NCBI GenBank assembly: GCA_032622095.1
Contig: CP136065.1
Location: 155,251,577 to 155,315,576 of the forward strand
From: Siphonodentalium dalli
Taxonomy: Eukaryota > Mollusca > Scaphopoda > Gadilida > Siphonodentaliidae
Direction of reading: 5' to 3'
Length of the DNA: 64,000 nt
Shown here: piece after piece, positions 1 through 12,587 of the stretch
Numbering within the stretch: the first letter of the stretch is position 1
Layout of the letters: the number at the start of each line of letters is the position of its first letter
The notes under the pieces: generated by a model
The model's database searches: none
What the model saw: the letters and a program-made list of their open reading frames with translations, nothing else
Told to the model about the DNA's origin: nothing
Made by a program: the position numbers and the translations under genes

Positions 1-724
1 GTCTTGATTTCCGTTCCATTCGTTATGGTAATATAAAACCCTTACAAATTAGCCAAAACGCTGACACAAAAATCAATATGGCGGCCAAGATGGCCGCCGA
101 AATGTGAAAATTTGCTATTTTGTTTTGCATTTCACAACCTTTCGTTTGTCTCTGTGTGAAAAAGGTGGCACCATGACGCGATTTTATACAATTATCGTCT
201 AGAAGAGTCATTGGCGAACACACGGGGAACATAATATACATTCCTTGTTGGAAATGTTTGTCCGATATCACGTTTTCCCGAATACCGGCATAATCCGTTC
301 AAAGCCAAATCGACGCTAACGCAATGTCTGTTTCGAATCAATGAATGTCATTGCTATCATGACACAACCCAAGCGTATATATGTGCAGGAGATGCTCGAA
401 CTAGGATTCCTCTTATACCTGAGTTGAGAAATATTCACCCAAATCCAAGATGGCGGCCAAAATGGCCACCAGAAATAGAAAAATTGCCGAAAATCGCTGA
501 TTTTAACATCAGTGAGAGTTATTGTCACGACAAAATCTGATTACTATTGTGAGTTGGGAACACTGAGGCGAAGAACTGTACTTATATCACATTCAAATAA
601 AAGTTCCCCAAATCCAAAATGGCGCCAACAATGGTGGACAAATTTTGAAAAATCACCGAAATTCCCTCATTTTCACATCATTGGAGTAATTACCTTGCAT
701 CTGATGTAGGAAATTGTTTTCCAA
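1..724. repeat. Divergent tandem repeat with GATGGCGGCC cores
   Basis: Loosely periodic blocks each carry a core like CCAAGATGGCGGCCAAAATG (near 78-104, 445-470 and 613-640, with further cores near 729 and 888 in the next feature), followed by a stretch like GAAAATTTGCC. Spacing is irregular and the units are well diverged, so this is an old array. No gene was recognised; open frames here are short and unrelated to one another. Confidence 0.6.
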
Positions 725-1692
725 ATTGAAGATGGCGGCCAAAATGGCGTCCGAAATTTGAAAACACGCTTACATCCCTTCACTTTCTTAGTATTGGCGT
801 TATTGATACGCGAATTCTACCCACAATTACATGTTCACATGGAACATTGATATGAAGTACATTTGAGTTTGGCCAACTCTCACAGTCAAGATGGCTGTCA
901 AACTGGCGGCCAAAAATTGAAAAGAAGTCGAAATTGTCACATACTAATTTCAACTTTTTGTCATAATATCAATATGAATTGGACGAAATGATACATAAGC
1001 CGTCTATTATTTCCAACATAGGTCGTCACCTTCTGGAAGGACGAAAAACCACAATCATCGCGATGTGGCATTTCGAAATCCATTCTCCACTAAGCGCCCA
1101 TAATGGCCGTAACCGTATATGGGTGCGCCGAATAGTCATATTATGACTTCCAAGAATCAAAACAACAGTACCTGAGCTTATTCTGATTTGCCACATTCAG
1201 CATTATCTGGACCAGCATCCGTCTCTTCGTCCCATTAATCTATCTCGCTCACACCAACACAGTTTTCTTCACTTCTTGGTAAAAGGTTCTCACTAATCGG
1301 AATGTTTCGAACAACACATATGTCGGTGTTAAGTTCACGTGTTTTTCTCGAAAGCTGGGAATTCTTATCATTATTCTTGGCGAACTTCATTCGTGGTAGC
1401 TTATGGAATAATTCAGATGCTACATATGGGATCTGAGCGTCATCTTGCGTGATAAACTAGAAAGGTATGCGGTCTGTGCGTATACTAGCTTCCAGAAGGA
1501 CCTCTCTATCTGCGTATTTTTCAGATTTGTTTACCTATGTGGATAACAAAATGTATATCTGGTGATCTTCCCATCCAGCGACTTCACAATATATGGTCCA
1601 TCAATGGACATATTCACGTACTGATGTAGCCGGACAACTTCTGTATATGGCTTCGAATGTTGAACGCCTAACATTTGACGGATGCCTTTCTG

Positions 1693-2985
1693 CTAAGGCG
1701 TAGAAGACCATAATGCATAATATACCCACACTTCTTGAGCATGCCCATAAGAACAGTCCTGGTAGCGCCCAGCAATCGTCTCACCGTACAGATCCAAACA
1801 GATAATAACAATACACGTGGTGCTAGCTTGTGGGCATGTGTCATGATAGTGGAAATGAAATTGGACCATGACTGCACCGCCTCTTCTTTGTGCATGTTTT
1901 AGATTCAGACATGATCTCATGTGGCTTTGCTTCCCTTGTATGCTAAGATTGTATCTTCCAATCCGTGTGGAAGCCGTTTTTAATCAACTGGACCAGGCGT
2001 GTGCCATTGGCTACTAGGTTTTAAGCCCCACCAGACTGCACCGCCCCTTCTTTTGGGCATGTTTTAGATTCAGACATGATCTCACGTGGCTTTGCTTCCC
2101 TTGTATGCTAAGATTGTATCTTCCAGTCCGTTTGGAAGCCGTTCTTAATCAATTGGACCAGGCGTGTACCGTTGGCTACTACTTTTTAAGTCCCACCAGA
2201 CTGGGATGTAGTCTTATGGGCGATGCATTTGATAGTTGATATGTCATACTCACGCTGGGTGGTGGCCGGTATGGTTCAAGAAAGTACAATGCCATCAACA
2301 CAAGGGTGAAATGTTCAACGCGAAGATGATCTAGAGGAATGTTACTTTGATGAGATCTTGCATTCCGTTTATCCTACGTTGGGTACACCAAGCGAGTGAT
2401 TTCTTTGTAACATCACCATTCAAAACCATTGCCCTGCATGATACATATTAACTACTATATTCTAAAGTTATGTAATATAAAGCTATATGACCATAAAGGT
2501 CACGTTCGTGCACCAACGTACACACCCATTGCCGCCGAGACTATACATTGTTCTTTAAACACACAGTGAAATAAATGCACCACAGTTCCTGAAATTTTCT
2601 TGATTAATACCGCCCACATACTGACACTAACCCTGAGAGAGTATAACAACAACGCATGCCTTCATTCCATAAAGACATCACCCTTTAGCCTATCCGACTG
2701 TTCCGGTGAGTCTAGGATAGTATTATCCAGAAAAAATTATACGTATGTTCAAGTTGATTCAGAACGGCATTGAAACGGATGAGGAAATACAATCTTACCA
2801 CACCAAAAACACCAGCACGCATGACATTCTATGTCTGAAACATGCACCTGATGTAGAGGTGTATACCGTGGCCCATTTCATTCCCATCGTCATTGCGCAT
2901 GTCCACAAACTAGCACCGCGAGTATTGTTCTTCTCTGCTGAGAGCTATTCGACGAGACGACTGCGGGACGTCACAAAGTTTGCTT
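1693..2985. pseudogene. Possible decayed coding fragments inside the nested element
   Basis: A block near 1790-1880, read on the minus strand, and a block near 2885-2975, read on the plus strand, encode similar peptides. In one frame both give HKLAPRVL; in another both give CPQ-ST-CIV...ET-AGR. Shared peptide-level similarity on opposite strands suggests both derive from one ancestral sequence lying in the inverted arms. Both copies are frame-broken. I do not recognise the protein family, and nucleotide similarity alone would give the same picture, so coding ancestry is unproven. Confidence 0.2.
1871..2200. repeat. Two-copy tandem duplication, period about 164 bp
   Basis: The block starting ACTGCACCGCC at 1871 is repeated from 2035 with few differences. 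Shared landmarks are TTTAGATTCAGACATGATCT, GGCTTTGCTTCCCTTGTATG, GGACCAGGCGTGT and CCACCAGACTG. The duplication lies inside the decayed element at 727-5035. Confidence 0.8.
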
Positions 2986-3959
2986 AGGATCAAGGTCAAG
3001 AAGTGTGACAACTTAGCGAACGTATTGGCATACGTGGACAACTTCGGCAGTTTTTCGAATTTAGCTAGCTGTCGCATTCCCTTGGACAGATGCCTATCCG
3101 CTAAGGAGAAGAGAGTTGAACCATCTATGGAGAAGTGACAAGTTAACTGGAAAGTTCGCCAGGTGTACATGTCGTTATCCCCATGGGGTATGAGAAAGAC
3201 ATACATAGAGATGAACTTCTGTAAGCTTGTATACTTATCGACCATATGCCTTTCTCGTTCAAGATGACGAATAAATCCCATATTTAGCAAGTATTTAAAA
3301 TCTTAAGCTAGACACCGGAAAATTAATTGATTGAAACGTTATGATTAGAGGGACCCTTCTCCCAGGAAGTGTTGAATACTTTGTCGGTGTGATTGACCCA
3401 GATTTATCAGGCAAAGAAATGGAAACTGGTCCAGATCATTAAGGACGTGGCAAGTCAGAATATGTTATCGGGTAATTGTTCTAATATGGCTATTCGGCGC
3501 ACCTACTGTTACGGCCATTATCGGCGCGAAGTATGGAATAGATTTCGAAATGCCACATCGCGATATTAATTGTGGGTGTTCGTACTTCTAGAAGGATACG
3601 AGCAATGTTATGCGTTTTTATACATTTTAAGTTGAACTAATATATGGTTTGTGTATAGTTTCGTCCATACACATCGTTAATATGATCATATGCAAGGCAT
3701 ATATAGAACGACCCCGGCATAATAGTAACACGACGGACAACGCTAAAAATCGTGCAAATAGTCGGGGAACTATATGCATACATTATATAGTATAGGCCTA
3801 TACGCATGTCAGCGACGCGAATGCTTGATTAATAATGTAGATCGTTTTGGATGCCAGTGGACTTCGATAATTAGATATGCCTTATTATTATCCATCCCTT
3901 AACTAACACCATTTCCGATTGGGCAAAAGCCGCCACGTGATAGTCCTGGAAAAAGTCAT

Positions 3960-4020
3960 ATTGGACTCCCGAAAGTCATATTGGACTCCCGACTGTACAA
4001 TATGACTTTTGATATTGGAC
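3960..4020. repeat. Short repeats of GTCATATTGGACTCCCG
   Basis: GTCATATTGGACTCCCGA occurs twice in direct tandem, followed by an inverted partial copy ending AATATGACTTTTG. The motif recurs in the loop of the hairpin at 4287-4431 (CCAATATGACTTTTC), suggesting a common source. Confidence 0.6.
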
Positions 4021-4286
4021 TCTGTGACGTCACGAATTAACTCTATTACGAAATGAATCGTTGAAATTGTGATGCGCGCGCAACATTGATGGATTTTAGC
4101 AGACGTTTCGCTTCCGCATTGAGTTTTTTCTCACTTCCGTGTTTACTTTTCCAAATCATGCTTTCTGATGATCAATATACGGTACAGGCTTTTATAGAGA
4201 ATTAAGTGCCGACAAATACCAAAAATAACCACAACAGTTTTATTTCCAAAATTAGGATAAACATTCAGATGGATAATAAAAATGTC

Positions 4287-4431
4287 ATTATACAATGTTG
4301 TGTATACAGTATGAGTTTTTCTTGTACTCGTCCAGGTTGTGTTGAAAAGTGTCTCGTCCAATATGACTTTTCACCACAACCTGGACTCGTACAAGAAAAA
4401 CTGTACACAACTGTACACAACATTGTATAAT
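4287..4431. repeat. Hairpin (foldback) repeat of about 145 bp
   Basis: The left arm starts TTATACAATGTTGTGTA and continues through TTTTTCTTGTAC and CCAGGTTGTG. The right arm is its reverse complement with a short internal duplication (ACTGTACACA twice). The small open frames on both strands here are read-through of the palindrome. Confidence 0.8.
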
Positions 4432-5035
4432 AACTTTATAATATAGCCTATCGGCCTTTGATAATAAAAGCCTCTTATATATTGCAATTAAGCGAAGACG
4501 ACATGACACGTTCAGTCATGTCTGGATTCTGGCCGCAGAGACAAATGACGTTTTGACGCCGTAACTGCCTTCAGTTAGCTAACAAAGGAAACTGATCTAA
4601 TCTGAACCTTTGCAGGACATATTCATAACAACTTACTGTTTATAAATAAATAAATACTTCAGTGAATTTGTGAAACCACTGCCGGAAGTCACGTGATTTT
4701 TTCGCGAAAATGTTGTGTGAATAAAAATTTCTCCTTCACGGTATACTGTAATTTATGTGTGACGTCACAAGTACGCGCGCCCACCTGTTATCTATACACG
4801 ACCGAGCTCGGGCGCGCAAGCGCGCCTAGCGGGGTCGTTATCAATTTCTATTCAATTTCTGGACTCCAGTTTAGCTGCCATCTTGACCTTGAGTATCAAT
4901 TGCCAAACTCAAATGAATATTCATATCAATAATCAATATCAACATGTAATGGTGGGTATAATTCGCGAAACAATAACGCCCATCGTAAGAAAGTAAAGGA
5001 ATGTAGGCGTGTTTTCAAATATCAGCCGCCAGTAC

Positions 5036-5200
5036 ACACAATTATTTTGTTTTTATTTATTTTTGTTTTTTTATTTTTTAATATGAATTTAATGTTTTTT
5101 AAATTTAATATATTTGTTTTCAGAATTTTTTTTTTATTTTTAATTTTTTTTTAATTTTAAATTGTTTTAATTAAATTTTAAATTGTTTTAATTAAATTTT
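5036..5200. repeat. T/A-rich low-complexity tract
   Basis: Runs of T and A with TTTAATT and TTTTTATT words dominate. It leads directly into the 142-bp tandem repeat, whose unit also contains an AT-rich linker. No gene seen. Confidence 0.7.
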
Positions 5201-5625
5201 TTGTTTCTGGCGGAAACATTTACCCGTAGAAATCCCCCCTTCCTAGGAACGACAGACAACGCATTCTTTGTTTCGTTAAATCTCTCTACGATAACATTGC
5301 ATTGAATTGAAATTAAATTTTAAATTGTTTTAATTAAATTTTTTGTTTCTGGCGGAAAAATTTACCCGTAGAAATCCCCCCTTCCTAGGAACGACAGACA
5401 ACGCATTCTTTATTTCGTGAAATCTCTCTACCATAACATTGCATTGAATTGAAATTAAATTTTTAATTGTTTTAATTAAATTTTTTGTTTCTGGCGGAAA
5501 AATTTACCCGTAGAAATCCCCCTTCCTAGGAACGACAGACAACGCATTCTTTGTTTTGTGAAATCTCTCTACGATAACATTGCATTGAATTGAAAACAAA
5601 CGCTTCCCGTCGGGAAATCTCTCTG
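5201..5625. repeat. Tandem array, 142-bp unit, three copies
   Basis: TTGTTTCTGGCGGAAA starts at 5201, 5343 and 5485, a constant 142-bp period. Each unit carries ACCCGTAGAAATCCCCCCTT, CCTAGGAACGACAGACAACG and a CATTGCATTGAATTGAAA end. The same unit recurs singly near 9615-9725 and 11665-11775, so it is a building block of the larger composite repeats. Confidence 0.9.
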
Positions 5626-6046
5626 CATAATATTTCGAGTATGCCGTACCCGTCCTAATGTCGTGAAATCTCTCTGCATAATATTTCGAGCGATAACATT
5701 GCATTCAACGCTTCCCATCGTGAAATTTCAAGCTCAGGCTACAGACTCCCGTCATACAATACAGATAAGTAGATAGCGAAAACGACGCTCTTTATATAGA
5801 CACTGCGGAAAACGAACGCTCTTTATATATGAACGATATTAACTCCGAAGTGCCGATTGCGGTGATTTTGATGATTGGGACGGGAGAAGATGTGCTCTGA
5901 GCTTCTCCAAAACGCGAATACGACGGTGTCCGTGGGATTTTACACTTATATACGATATTTGAGCTCAATCTGAACACGCGTTTTGGATTCCATGAAGTAC
6001 CCACATACATATATACACACACAGTCTCTAAGTCTCAAATTATATA
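5626..6046. repeat. Mosaic of short repeat pieces
   Basis: Contains TCTCTCTGCATAATATTTCGAG twice, then a block with CGCTCTTTATAT, GAGCTTCTCCAAAACGCGA and a terminal (CA)n tract leading into ATATATAGT. The later pieces recur in the 1,274-bp units downstream. No gene recognised. Confidence 0.6.
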
Positions 6047-7320
6047 GTAGACTAGCAGGTTAGCCCGCCACCGGCGGCGTTTGTCCGAAACATGACATTT
6101 TATGACATGTTTATTTTTTAATATTAATTTAATGTTTTTTAAATGTAATATATATTTTTTCTGATTTTTTTTCCGAAACATGACATTTTATGACATGTTT
6201 ATTTTTTAATATTAATTTAATGTTTTTTAAATGTAATATATTTTTTTTCTGAATTTTATAATTTTTTGTTTCTGGTGGAAAAATTTACCCGATGAAATCC
6301 CCCCTTCCTAAGAACGATATTGGGCTTTTTCAATATTTTACCCGATATGACCTTGAATTGATCATTTTCAAGGTCAAGGTCATGTCGGGGTCACAATATA
6401 TAATTTGTGGGTACCCGTTTGAAGGTTAAGACTGACCCGATGAAATATTCCCCCGTTCCTAGGAACGACGGACATAAGAATGTTTCACACAATGCGACGT
6501 CGACGATCCCCGTGTTTTTACACTTATATACGAAGTTTGAGCTCACCTAGGGCGGAAAAACTTACCCGATCCGCACTCTTAGGAACACAACACGCTCCGC
6601 GTTCTTAGGAACACAACACGCTCATGTCTATACACGCCCATACCCAGAAGAGGTATGATTTTATTTAACCTGCACGTGGCCATTGAGCAGCCCCTGACAG
6701 AGGTTGTCCACCCTTACGAGATGGTCAATAGTCCCCGCAAAGTTAATCCCGCCGCGAACCCCATCCTCGCAAAGAGCGGACAGTCAATTAATCCCGTCGT
6801 GAACGCCATCACCAACGCGACATAATTTTGTTTGGTATCATGTGTTGCGTTCTAAAAATAGGAAAGCACTTGCGTAAATACGAAATTGTGAGTGTTGGTT
6901 TGTAACCGGGATTTCTGAGAAGCATTATGCCTATAACTACCCCCCTAAGCCCTGACCTAAGTGTTATACATACTATAACAATGATGTTGTAAGAGTAATA
7001 TGGCATCCAATAAATATCCCCGCATAGGAAACCACTCAATGTTCCGTATATCTCTCTGCAGATGCTAATAACGTTGAATGGTAAACAGACGCTCTTTATA
7101 GCGATGCGTCAAAAACAAACGCTCATTAAATAATCACTTGATTAACCCACGCCGTGCCTTTGTGGTGATTTGGGAGTGGATAAAGGGTGCTCAGAGCTTC
7201 TCCAAAACGCGACAACTACGGTGTTCGTGGGTTTTTACACTTATATACGAAATTTGAGCTCGATGGGTGCAGTCGTTTTCGATTCTATAAAGTACACACA
7301 CACGGAAGTCTCAAAATATA
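6047..7320. repeat. Composite repeat unit 1 of a 1,274-bp tandem pair
   Basis: Starts at the head GCAGGTTAGCCCGCCACCGG, whose GCCCGCC-ACC-GGCGGC can fold into a short hairpin. A duplicated block around CATGACATTTTATGACATG follows, then a block with TTGACCTTGAA and TCAAGGTCAAGGTCA, and the unit ends with (CA)n and TCAAAATATATAGTA. The next copy starts exactly 1,274 bp later. A 76-residue frame on the minus strand recurs identically in the second copy but looks like no protein I know. Confidence 0.9.
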
Positions 7321-8594
7321 TAGTACTAGCAGGTTAGCCCGCCACCGGCGGCGTTTGTCCGAAACATGACATTTTATGACATGTTTATTTTTTAATATTA
7401 ATTTAATGTTTTTTAAATGTAATATATATTTTTTCTGATTTTTTTTCCGAAACATGACATTTTATGACATGTTTATTTTTTAATATTAATTTAATGTTTT
7501 TTAAATGTAATATATTTTTTTTCTGAATTTTTTAATTTTTTGTTTCTGGTGGAAAAATTTACCCGATGAAATCCCCCCTTCCTAGGAACGATATTGGGCT
7601 TTTTCAATATTTTACCCGATTTGACCTTGAATTGATCATTTTCAAGGTCAAGGTCATGTCGGGGTCACAATATATAATTTGTGGGTACCCGTTTGAAGGT
7701 TAAGACTGACCCGATGAAATATTCCCCCGTTCCTAGGAACGACAGACATAAGAATGTTTCACACAATGCGACGTCGACGATCCCCGTGTTTTTACACTTA
7801 TATACGAAGTTTGAGCTCACCTAGGGCGGAAAAACTTACCCGATCCGCGTTCTTAGGAACACAACACGCTCCGCGTTCTTAGGAACACAACACGCTCATG
7901 TCTATACACGCCCAGACCCAGAAGATGTATGATTTTATTTAACCTGCACGTGGCCATTGAGCAGCCCCTGACAGAGGTTGTCCACCCTTACGAGATGGTC
8001 AATAGTCCCCGCAAAGTTAATCCCGCCGCGAACCCCATCCTCGCAAAGAGCGGACAGTCAATTAATCCCGTCGTGAACGCCATCACCAACGCGACATAAT
8101 TTTGTTTGGTATCATGTGTTGCGTTCTAAAAATAGGAAAGCACTTGCGTAAATACGAAATTGTGAGTGTTGGTTTGTAACCGGGATTTCTGAGAAGCATT
8201 ATGCCTATAACTACCCCCCTAAGCCCTGACCTAAGTGTTATACATACTATAACAATGATGTTGTAAGAGTAATATGGCATCCAATAAATATCCCCGCATA
8301 GGAAACCACTCAATGTTCCGTATATCTCTCTGCAGATGCTAATAACGTTGAATGGTAAACAGACGCTCTTTATAGCGATGCGTCAAAAACAAACGCTCAT
8401 TAAATAATCACTTGATTAACCCACGCCGTGCCTTTGTGGTGATTTGGGAGTGGATAAAGGGTGCTCAGAGCTTCTCCAAAACGCGACAACTACGGTGTTC
8501 GTGCGTTTTTACACTTATATACGAAATTTGAGCTCGATGGGTGCAGTCGTTTTCGATTCTATAAAGTACACACACACGGAAGTCTCAAAATATA
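7321..8594. repeat. Composite repeat unit 2 of the 1,274-bp tandem pair
   Basis: Nearly base-for-base copy of the preceding unit; the few differences seen include CCTAAGAACG versus CCTAGGAACG and single-base changes near the 3' end. Such low divergence implies a recent duplication, ongoing homogenisation or an assembly duplication. It ends at another GCAGGTTAGCCC head that joins straight into a 122-bp array. Confidence 0.9.
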
Positions 8595-10545
8595 TAGTAC
8601 TAGCAGGTTAGCCCGTTTCCGAGATCTGGTCTGCGCATGCGCGAAGATGACGTCGCACGGACTCGGCGACCCGATAAAATTTGTACCCGGCGCAAGATAC
8701 ATTCACATAGCAAATTTCAAGTCGATAGCTCCACCCGTTTCCGAGATCTCGTCTGCGCATGCGCTGCACGGGCGTCGCACGGGCTCGGCGACCCGATAAA
8801 ATTTGTACCCGGCGCAAGATACATTCACATACCAAATTTCAAGTCGATAGCTCCACCCGTTTCCGATATCTCGTCTGCGCATGCGCTGCACGGGCGTCGC
8901 ACGGGCTCGCCAATACGACAGCGACGACCACCTGGTCAAACTACACTCACGTACCAAGTTTCGTCCCGATCGGTCGAGGTGTTGGTATCTGATGCAAAAG
9001 ACGAAATTGTGAGTGTTGGTCAATAGTCCCCGCCGTGAACCTCATCGTCGCAAAGAGCGGACAGTCAATTAACCCCGTTGTGAACCTCAATCACCAACGC
9101 GACGTAAACATGTGTTGCGTTCTAAAAATAGGAAAGCACTTTCTCTCTGCATAATTCTGCAGATGCTAATAACGTTACTCCCCGTAGGTAGCAATATCGT
9201 TGTTGTTGATATTTACGGCTTGGGGGCTATTTTCTTATTTAGCAAGTTTGAGCTCAATCGGTTCGAGTCTATAAAGGACACACTCATATATATGACACTT
9301 CCCGTGGGTAGCAAGTTTGAGCTCAATCGGCATTCCCTGGAATTTCCCGTAGATTGGCAGATTCCAGTAGCTTTATAACGGTATATCTGGGGAGAAATCT
9401 GATGCTATATTCGTGATTATCTGGGATGATTTCGGTATATATCTATGCGGCATTCGTCCCATGGATTTGTTTCAGAAACATGACATTTTTGAATATGAAT
9501 TTAATGTTTTTTAAATTTAATATATTTTGTTTCTGAATTGTTTTTTTATTGTTAATTTTTTTTAATTTTAAATTGTTTTAATTAAATTGTAAATTGTTTT
9601 AATTAATTTTTTTGTTTCTGGCGGAAAAATTGACCCGTAGAAATCCCCCCTTCCTAGGAACGACATACAACGCATTCTTTGTTTCGTGAAATCTCTCTAC
9701 GATAACATTGCATTGAATTTAAAACAAACGCTTCCCGTCGGGAAATCTGTCTGCATAATATTTTGAGTCTGCCGTACCCGTCGTAATGTCGTGAAATCTC
9801 TCTGCATAATAGATAACATTGCATTGAATCTGTTGTTGGCATTCAGGGCTTCTGGTCGTTGTTGTTGGCATCACGGCTCCCCGAAAACTCTCACATTGCC
9901 GAAAACGTGTATTTAGTAATATCGTTGTTGTTGATATTTACGGCTTGGGGGCTATTTTCTTATTTAGAAAGTTTGAGCTCAATCGGTTCGAGTCTATAAA
10001 GGACACACTCAATTCACTCATATATATGACACTTCCCGTGGGTAGCAAGTTTGAGCTCAATCGGCATTCCCTGGAATTTCCCGTAGATTGGCAGATTCCA
10101 GTAACGTTATAAAGGTATAGCTGGGGAGAAATCTGATGCTATATTCGTGATTATCTGGGATGATTTCGGTATATAACTATATACTGTAAAAACAAAGCGC
10201 GCCATCCGTGCTCGCAGGGTTGGTCAGAAACAAATGTTTTTTTAAATTTAATGTATGTTCCGTATATCTCTCTGCAGATGCAAATAACGTTGAATGGCAA
10301 ACAGACGCTCTTTATAGCGATGCGTCAAAAACAAACGCTCATTAAATAATCACTTGATTAACCCACGCCGTGCCTTTGCGGTGATTTGGGAGTGGATAAA
10401 GGGTGCTCAGAGCTTCTCCAAAACCCGACAACTACGGTGTTCGTGAGTTTTTACCCTTAGATGGGAAGTTTGAACTCAATCGAGCGAACCGTTTTCGATT
10501 CTATGAAGTACATATATACGAAGTCTCAAAATATATAGTATAGAC
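8595..10545. repeat. Composite repeat, copy 1 of three (about 2.05 kb)
   Basis: Order: truncated AGCAGGTTAGCCC head, three 122-bp units, a GGTCGAGGTGTTGG block, an AT-rich spacer, one 142-bp-array unit, a second TTTGAGCTCAATCGG block and a GAAGTTTGAACTCAATCG block. Matching landmarks lie 2,049 bp downstream in copy 2. Open frames of 60-130 codons are repeat read-through. No gene recognised. Confidence 0.85.
8605..8925. repeat. 122-bp tandem array, first copy
   Basis: CCCGTTTCCGA starts at 8612, 8734 and 8856, giving a constant 122-bp period. Each unit contains TCTGCGCATGCGC, GGCGACCCGATAAAATT and TTTCAAGTCGATAGCTCCA. Because 122 is not divisible by three, the frame shifts each unit, and two forward frames stay open for about two units. 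This explains the overlapping 75-130-codon frames on both strands. Confidence 0.9.
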
Positions 10546-12587
10546 TAGCAGGTTAGCCCGCCACCGGCGGCTTGTCCGAAACATGACATTTTTTAAATAT
10601 TTTTTTTTAATTTTTAGCTCCACGCGTTTCAATAAGAAAAATTTGTACCCGGTAGCTCCACCCGTTTCCGAGATCTGGTCTGCGCATGCGCGAAGATGGC
10701 GTCGCACGGACTCGGCGACCCGATAAAATTTGTACCCGGCGCAAGATACATTCACATAGCAAATTTCAAGTCGATAGCTCCACCCGTTTCCGAGATCTCG
10801 TCTGCGCATGCGCTGCACGGGCGTCGCACGGGCTCGGCGACCCGATAAAATTTGTACCCGGCGCAAGATACATTCACATACCAAATTTCAAGTCGATAGC
10901 TCCACCCGTTTCCGATATCTCGTCTGCGCATGCGCTGCACGGGCGTCGCACGGGCACGCCAATACGACAGCGACGACCACCTGGTCAAACTACACTCACG
11001 TACCAAGTTTCGTCCCGATCGGTCGAGGTGTTGGTATCTGATGCAAAAGACGAAATTGTGAGTGTTGGTCAATAGTCCCCGCCGTGAACCTCATCGTCGC
11101 AAAGAGCGGACAGTCAACTAACCCCGTTGTGAACCTCAATCACCAACGCGACGTAAACATGTGTTGCGTTCTAAAAATAGGAAAGCACTTTCTCTCTGCA
11201 TAATTCTGCAGATGCTAATAACGTTACTCCCCGTAGGTAGCAATATCGTTGTTGTTGATATTTACGGCTTGGGGGCTATTTTCTTATTTAGCAAGTTTGA
11301 GCTCAATCGGTTCGAGTCTATAAAGGACACACTCATATATATGACACTTCCCGTGGGTAGCAAGTTTGAGCTCAATCGGCATTCCCTGGAACTTCCCGTA
11401 GATTGGCAGATTCCAGTAGCTTTATAACGGTATATCTGGGGAGAAATCTGATGCTATATTCGTGATTATCTGGGATGATTTCGGTATATATCTATGCGGC
11501 ATTCGTCCCATGGATTTGTTTCAGAAACATGACATTTTTGAATATGAATTTAATGTTTTTTAAATTTAATATATTTTGTTTCTGAATTGTTTTTTTATTG
11601 TTAATTTTTTTTAATTTTAAATTGTTTTAATTAAATTGTAAATTGTTTTAATTAATTTTTTTGTTTCTGGCGGAAAAATTTACCCGTAGAAATCCCCCCT
11701 TCCTAGGAACGACATACAACGCATTCTTTGTTTCGTGAAATCTCTCTACGATAACATTGCATTGAATTTAAAACAAACGCTTCCCGTCGGGAAATCTGTC
11801 TGCATAATATTTTGAGTCTGCCGTACCCGTCGTAATGTCGTGAAATCTCTCTGCATAATAGATAACATTGCATTGAATCTGTTGTTGGCATTCAGGGCTT
11901 CTGGTCGTTGTTGTTGGCATCACGGCTCCCCGAAAACTCTCACATTGCCGAAAACGTGTATTTAGTAATATCGTTGTTGTTGATATTTACGGCTTGGGGG
12001 GCTATTTTCTTATTTAGAAAGTTTGAGCTCAATCGGTTCGAGTCTATAAAGGACACACTCATATATATGACACTTCCCGTGGGTAGCAAGTTTGAGCTCA
12101 ATCGGCATTCCCTGGAATTTCCCGTAGATTGGCAGATTCCAGTAACGTTATAAAGGTATAGCTGGGGAGAAATCTGATGCTATATTCGTGATTATCTGGG
12201 ATGATTTCGGTATATAACTATATACTGTAAAAACAAAGCGCGCCATCCGTGCTCGCAGGGTTGGTCAGAAACAAATGTTTTTTTAAATTTAATGTATGTT
12301 CCGTATATCTCTCTGCAGATGCAAATAACGTTGAATGGCAAACAGACGCTCTTTATAGCGATGCGTCAAAAACAAACGCTCATTAAATAATCACTTGATT
12401 AACCCACGCCGTGCCTTTGCGGTGATTTGGGAGTGGATAAAGGGTGCTCAGAGCTTCTCCAAAACCCGACAACTACGGTGTTCGTGAGTTTTTACCCTTA
12501 GATGGGAAGTTTGAACTCAATCGAGCGAACCGTTTTCGATTCTATGAAGTACATATATACGAAGTCTCAAAATATATAGTATAGACT
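10546..12587. repeat. Composite repeat, copy 2 of three
   Basis: Same order of blocks as copy 1 at a 2,049-bp offset, but starting with a full GCAGGTTAGCCCGCCACCGG head and an AT-rich leader. It ends in TCTCAAAATATATAGTATAG directly against the next head. Only scattered substitutions and a small number of indels separate it from copy 1. Confidence 0.85.
10650..10975. repeat. 122-bp tandem array, second copy
   Basis: Three units of the 122-bp repeat with the CCCGTTTCCGAGATCT and TGCGCATGCGC landmarks. The third unit ends in the AATACGACAGCGACGACC junction that also closes the other arrays, so the array has a fixed 3' edge. Confidence 0.9.

Larger units (their letters stand above)
727..5035. 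mobile_element. Large decayed element with nested inverted arms
   Basis: Two blocks on the left recur in reverse complement, in mirrored order, on the right. The block at about 727-905 matches the reverse complement of about 4866-5035 (shared features: GAAAACACGC, TTACTTTCTTA-type, GGCGTTATTG, CATTTGAGTTTGGC). The block at about 1030-1160 matches the reverse complement of about 3450-3600 (shared CGCGATGTGGCATTTCGAAA). The A-B...B'-A' order is what a transposon with long terminal inverted repeats, or a large palindrome, leaves after decay. No target duplication was found and the interior has no intact transposase. A coincidental pair of repeats in opposite orientation is the alternative. Confidence 0.55.

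Noticed and set aside
2910-3290. 126-codon minus-strand frame with a Leu-Ala-Asp-Arg segment faintly like a BTB domain
   Set aside because: The match is a few residues only, the frame overlaps a decayed inverted arm, and the related stretch near 1640-1720 is frame-broken.
4143-4509. Three 72-74-codon frames with related peptides on opposite strands
   Set aside because: The sequence is a 145-bp palindrome, so both strands necessarily encode related peptides.
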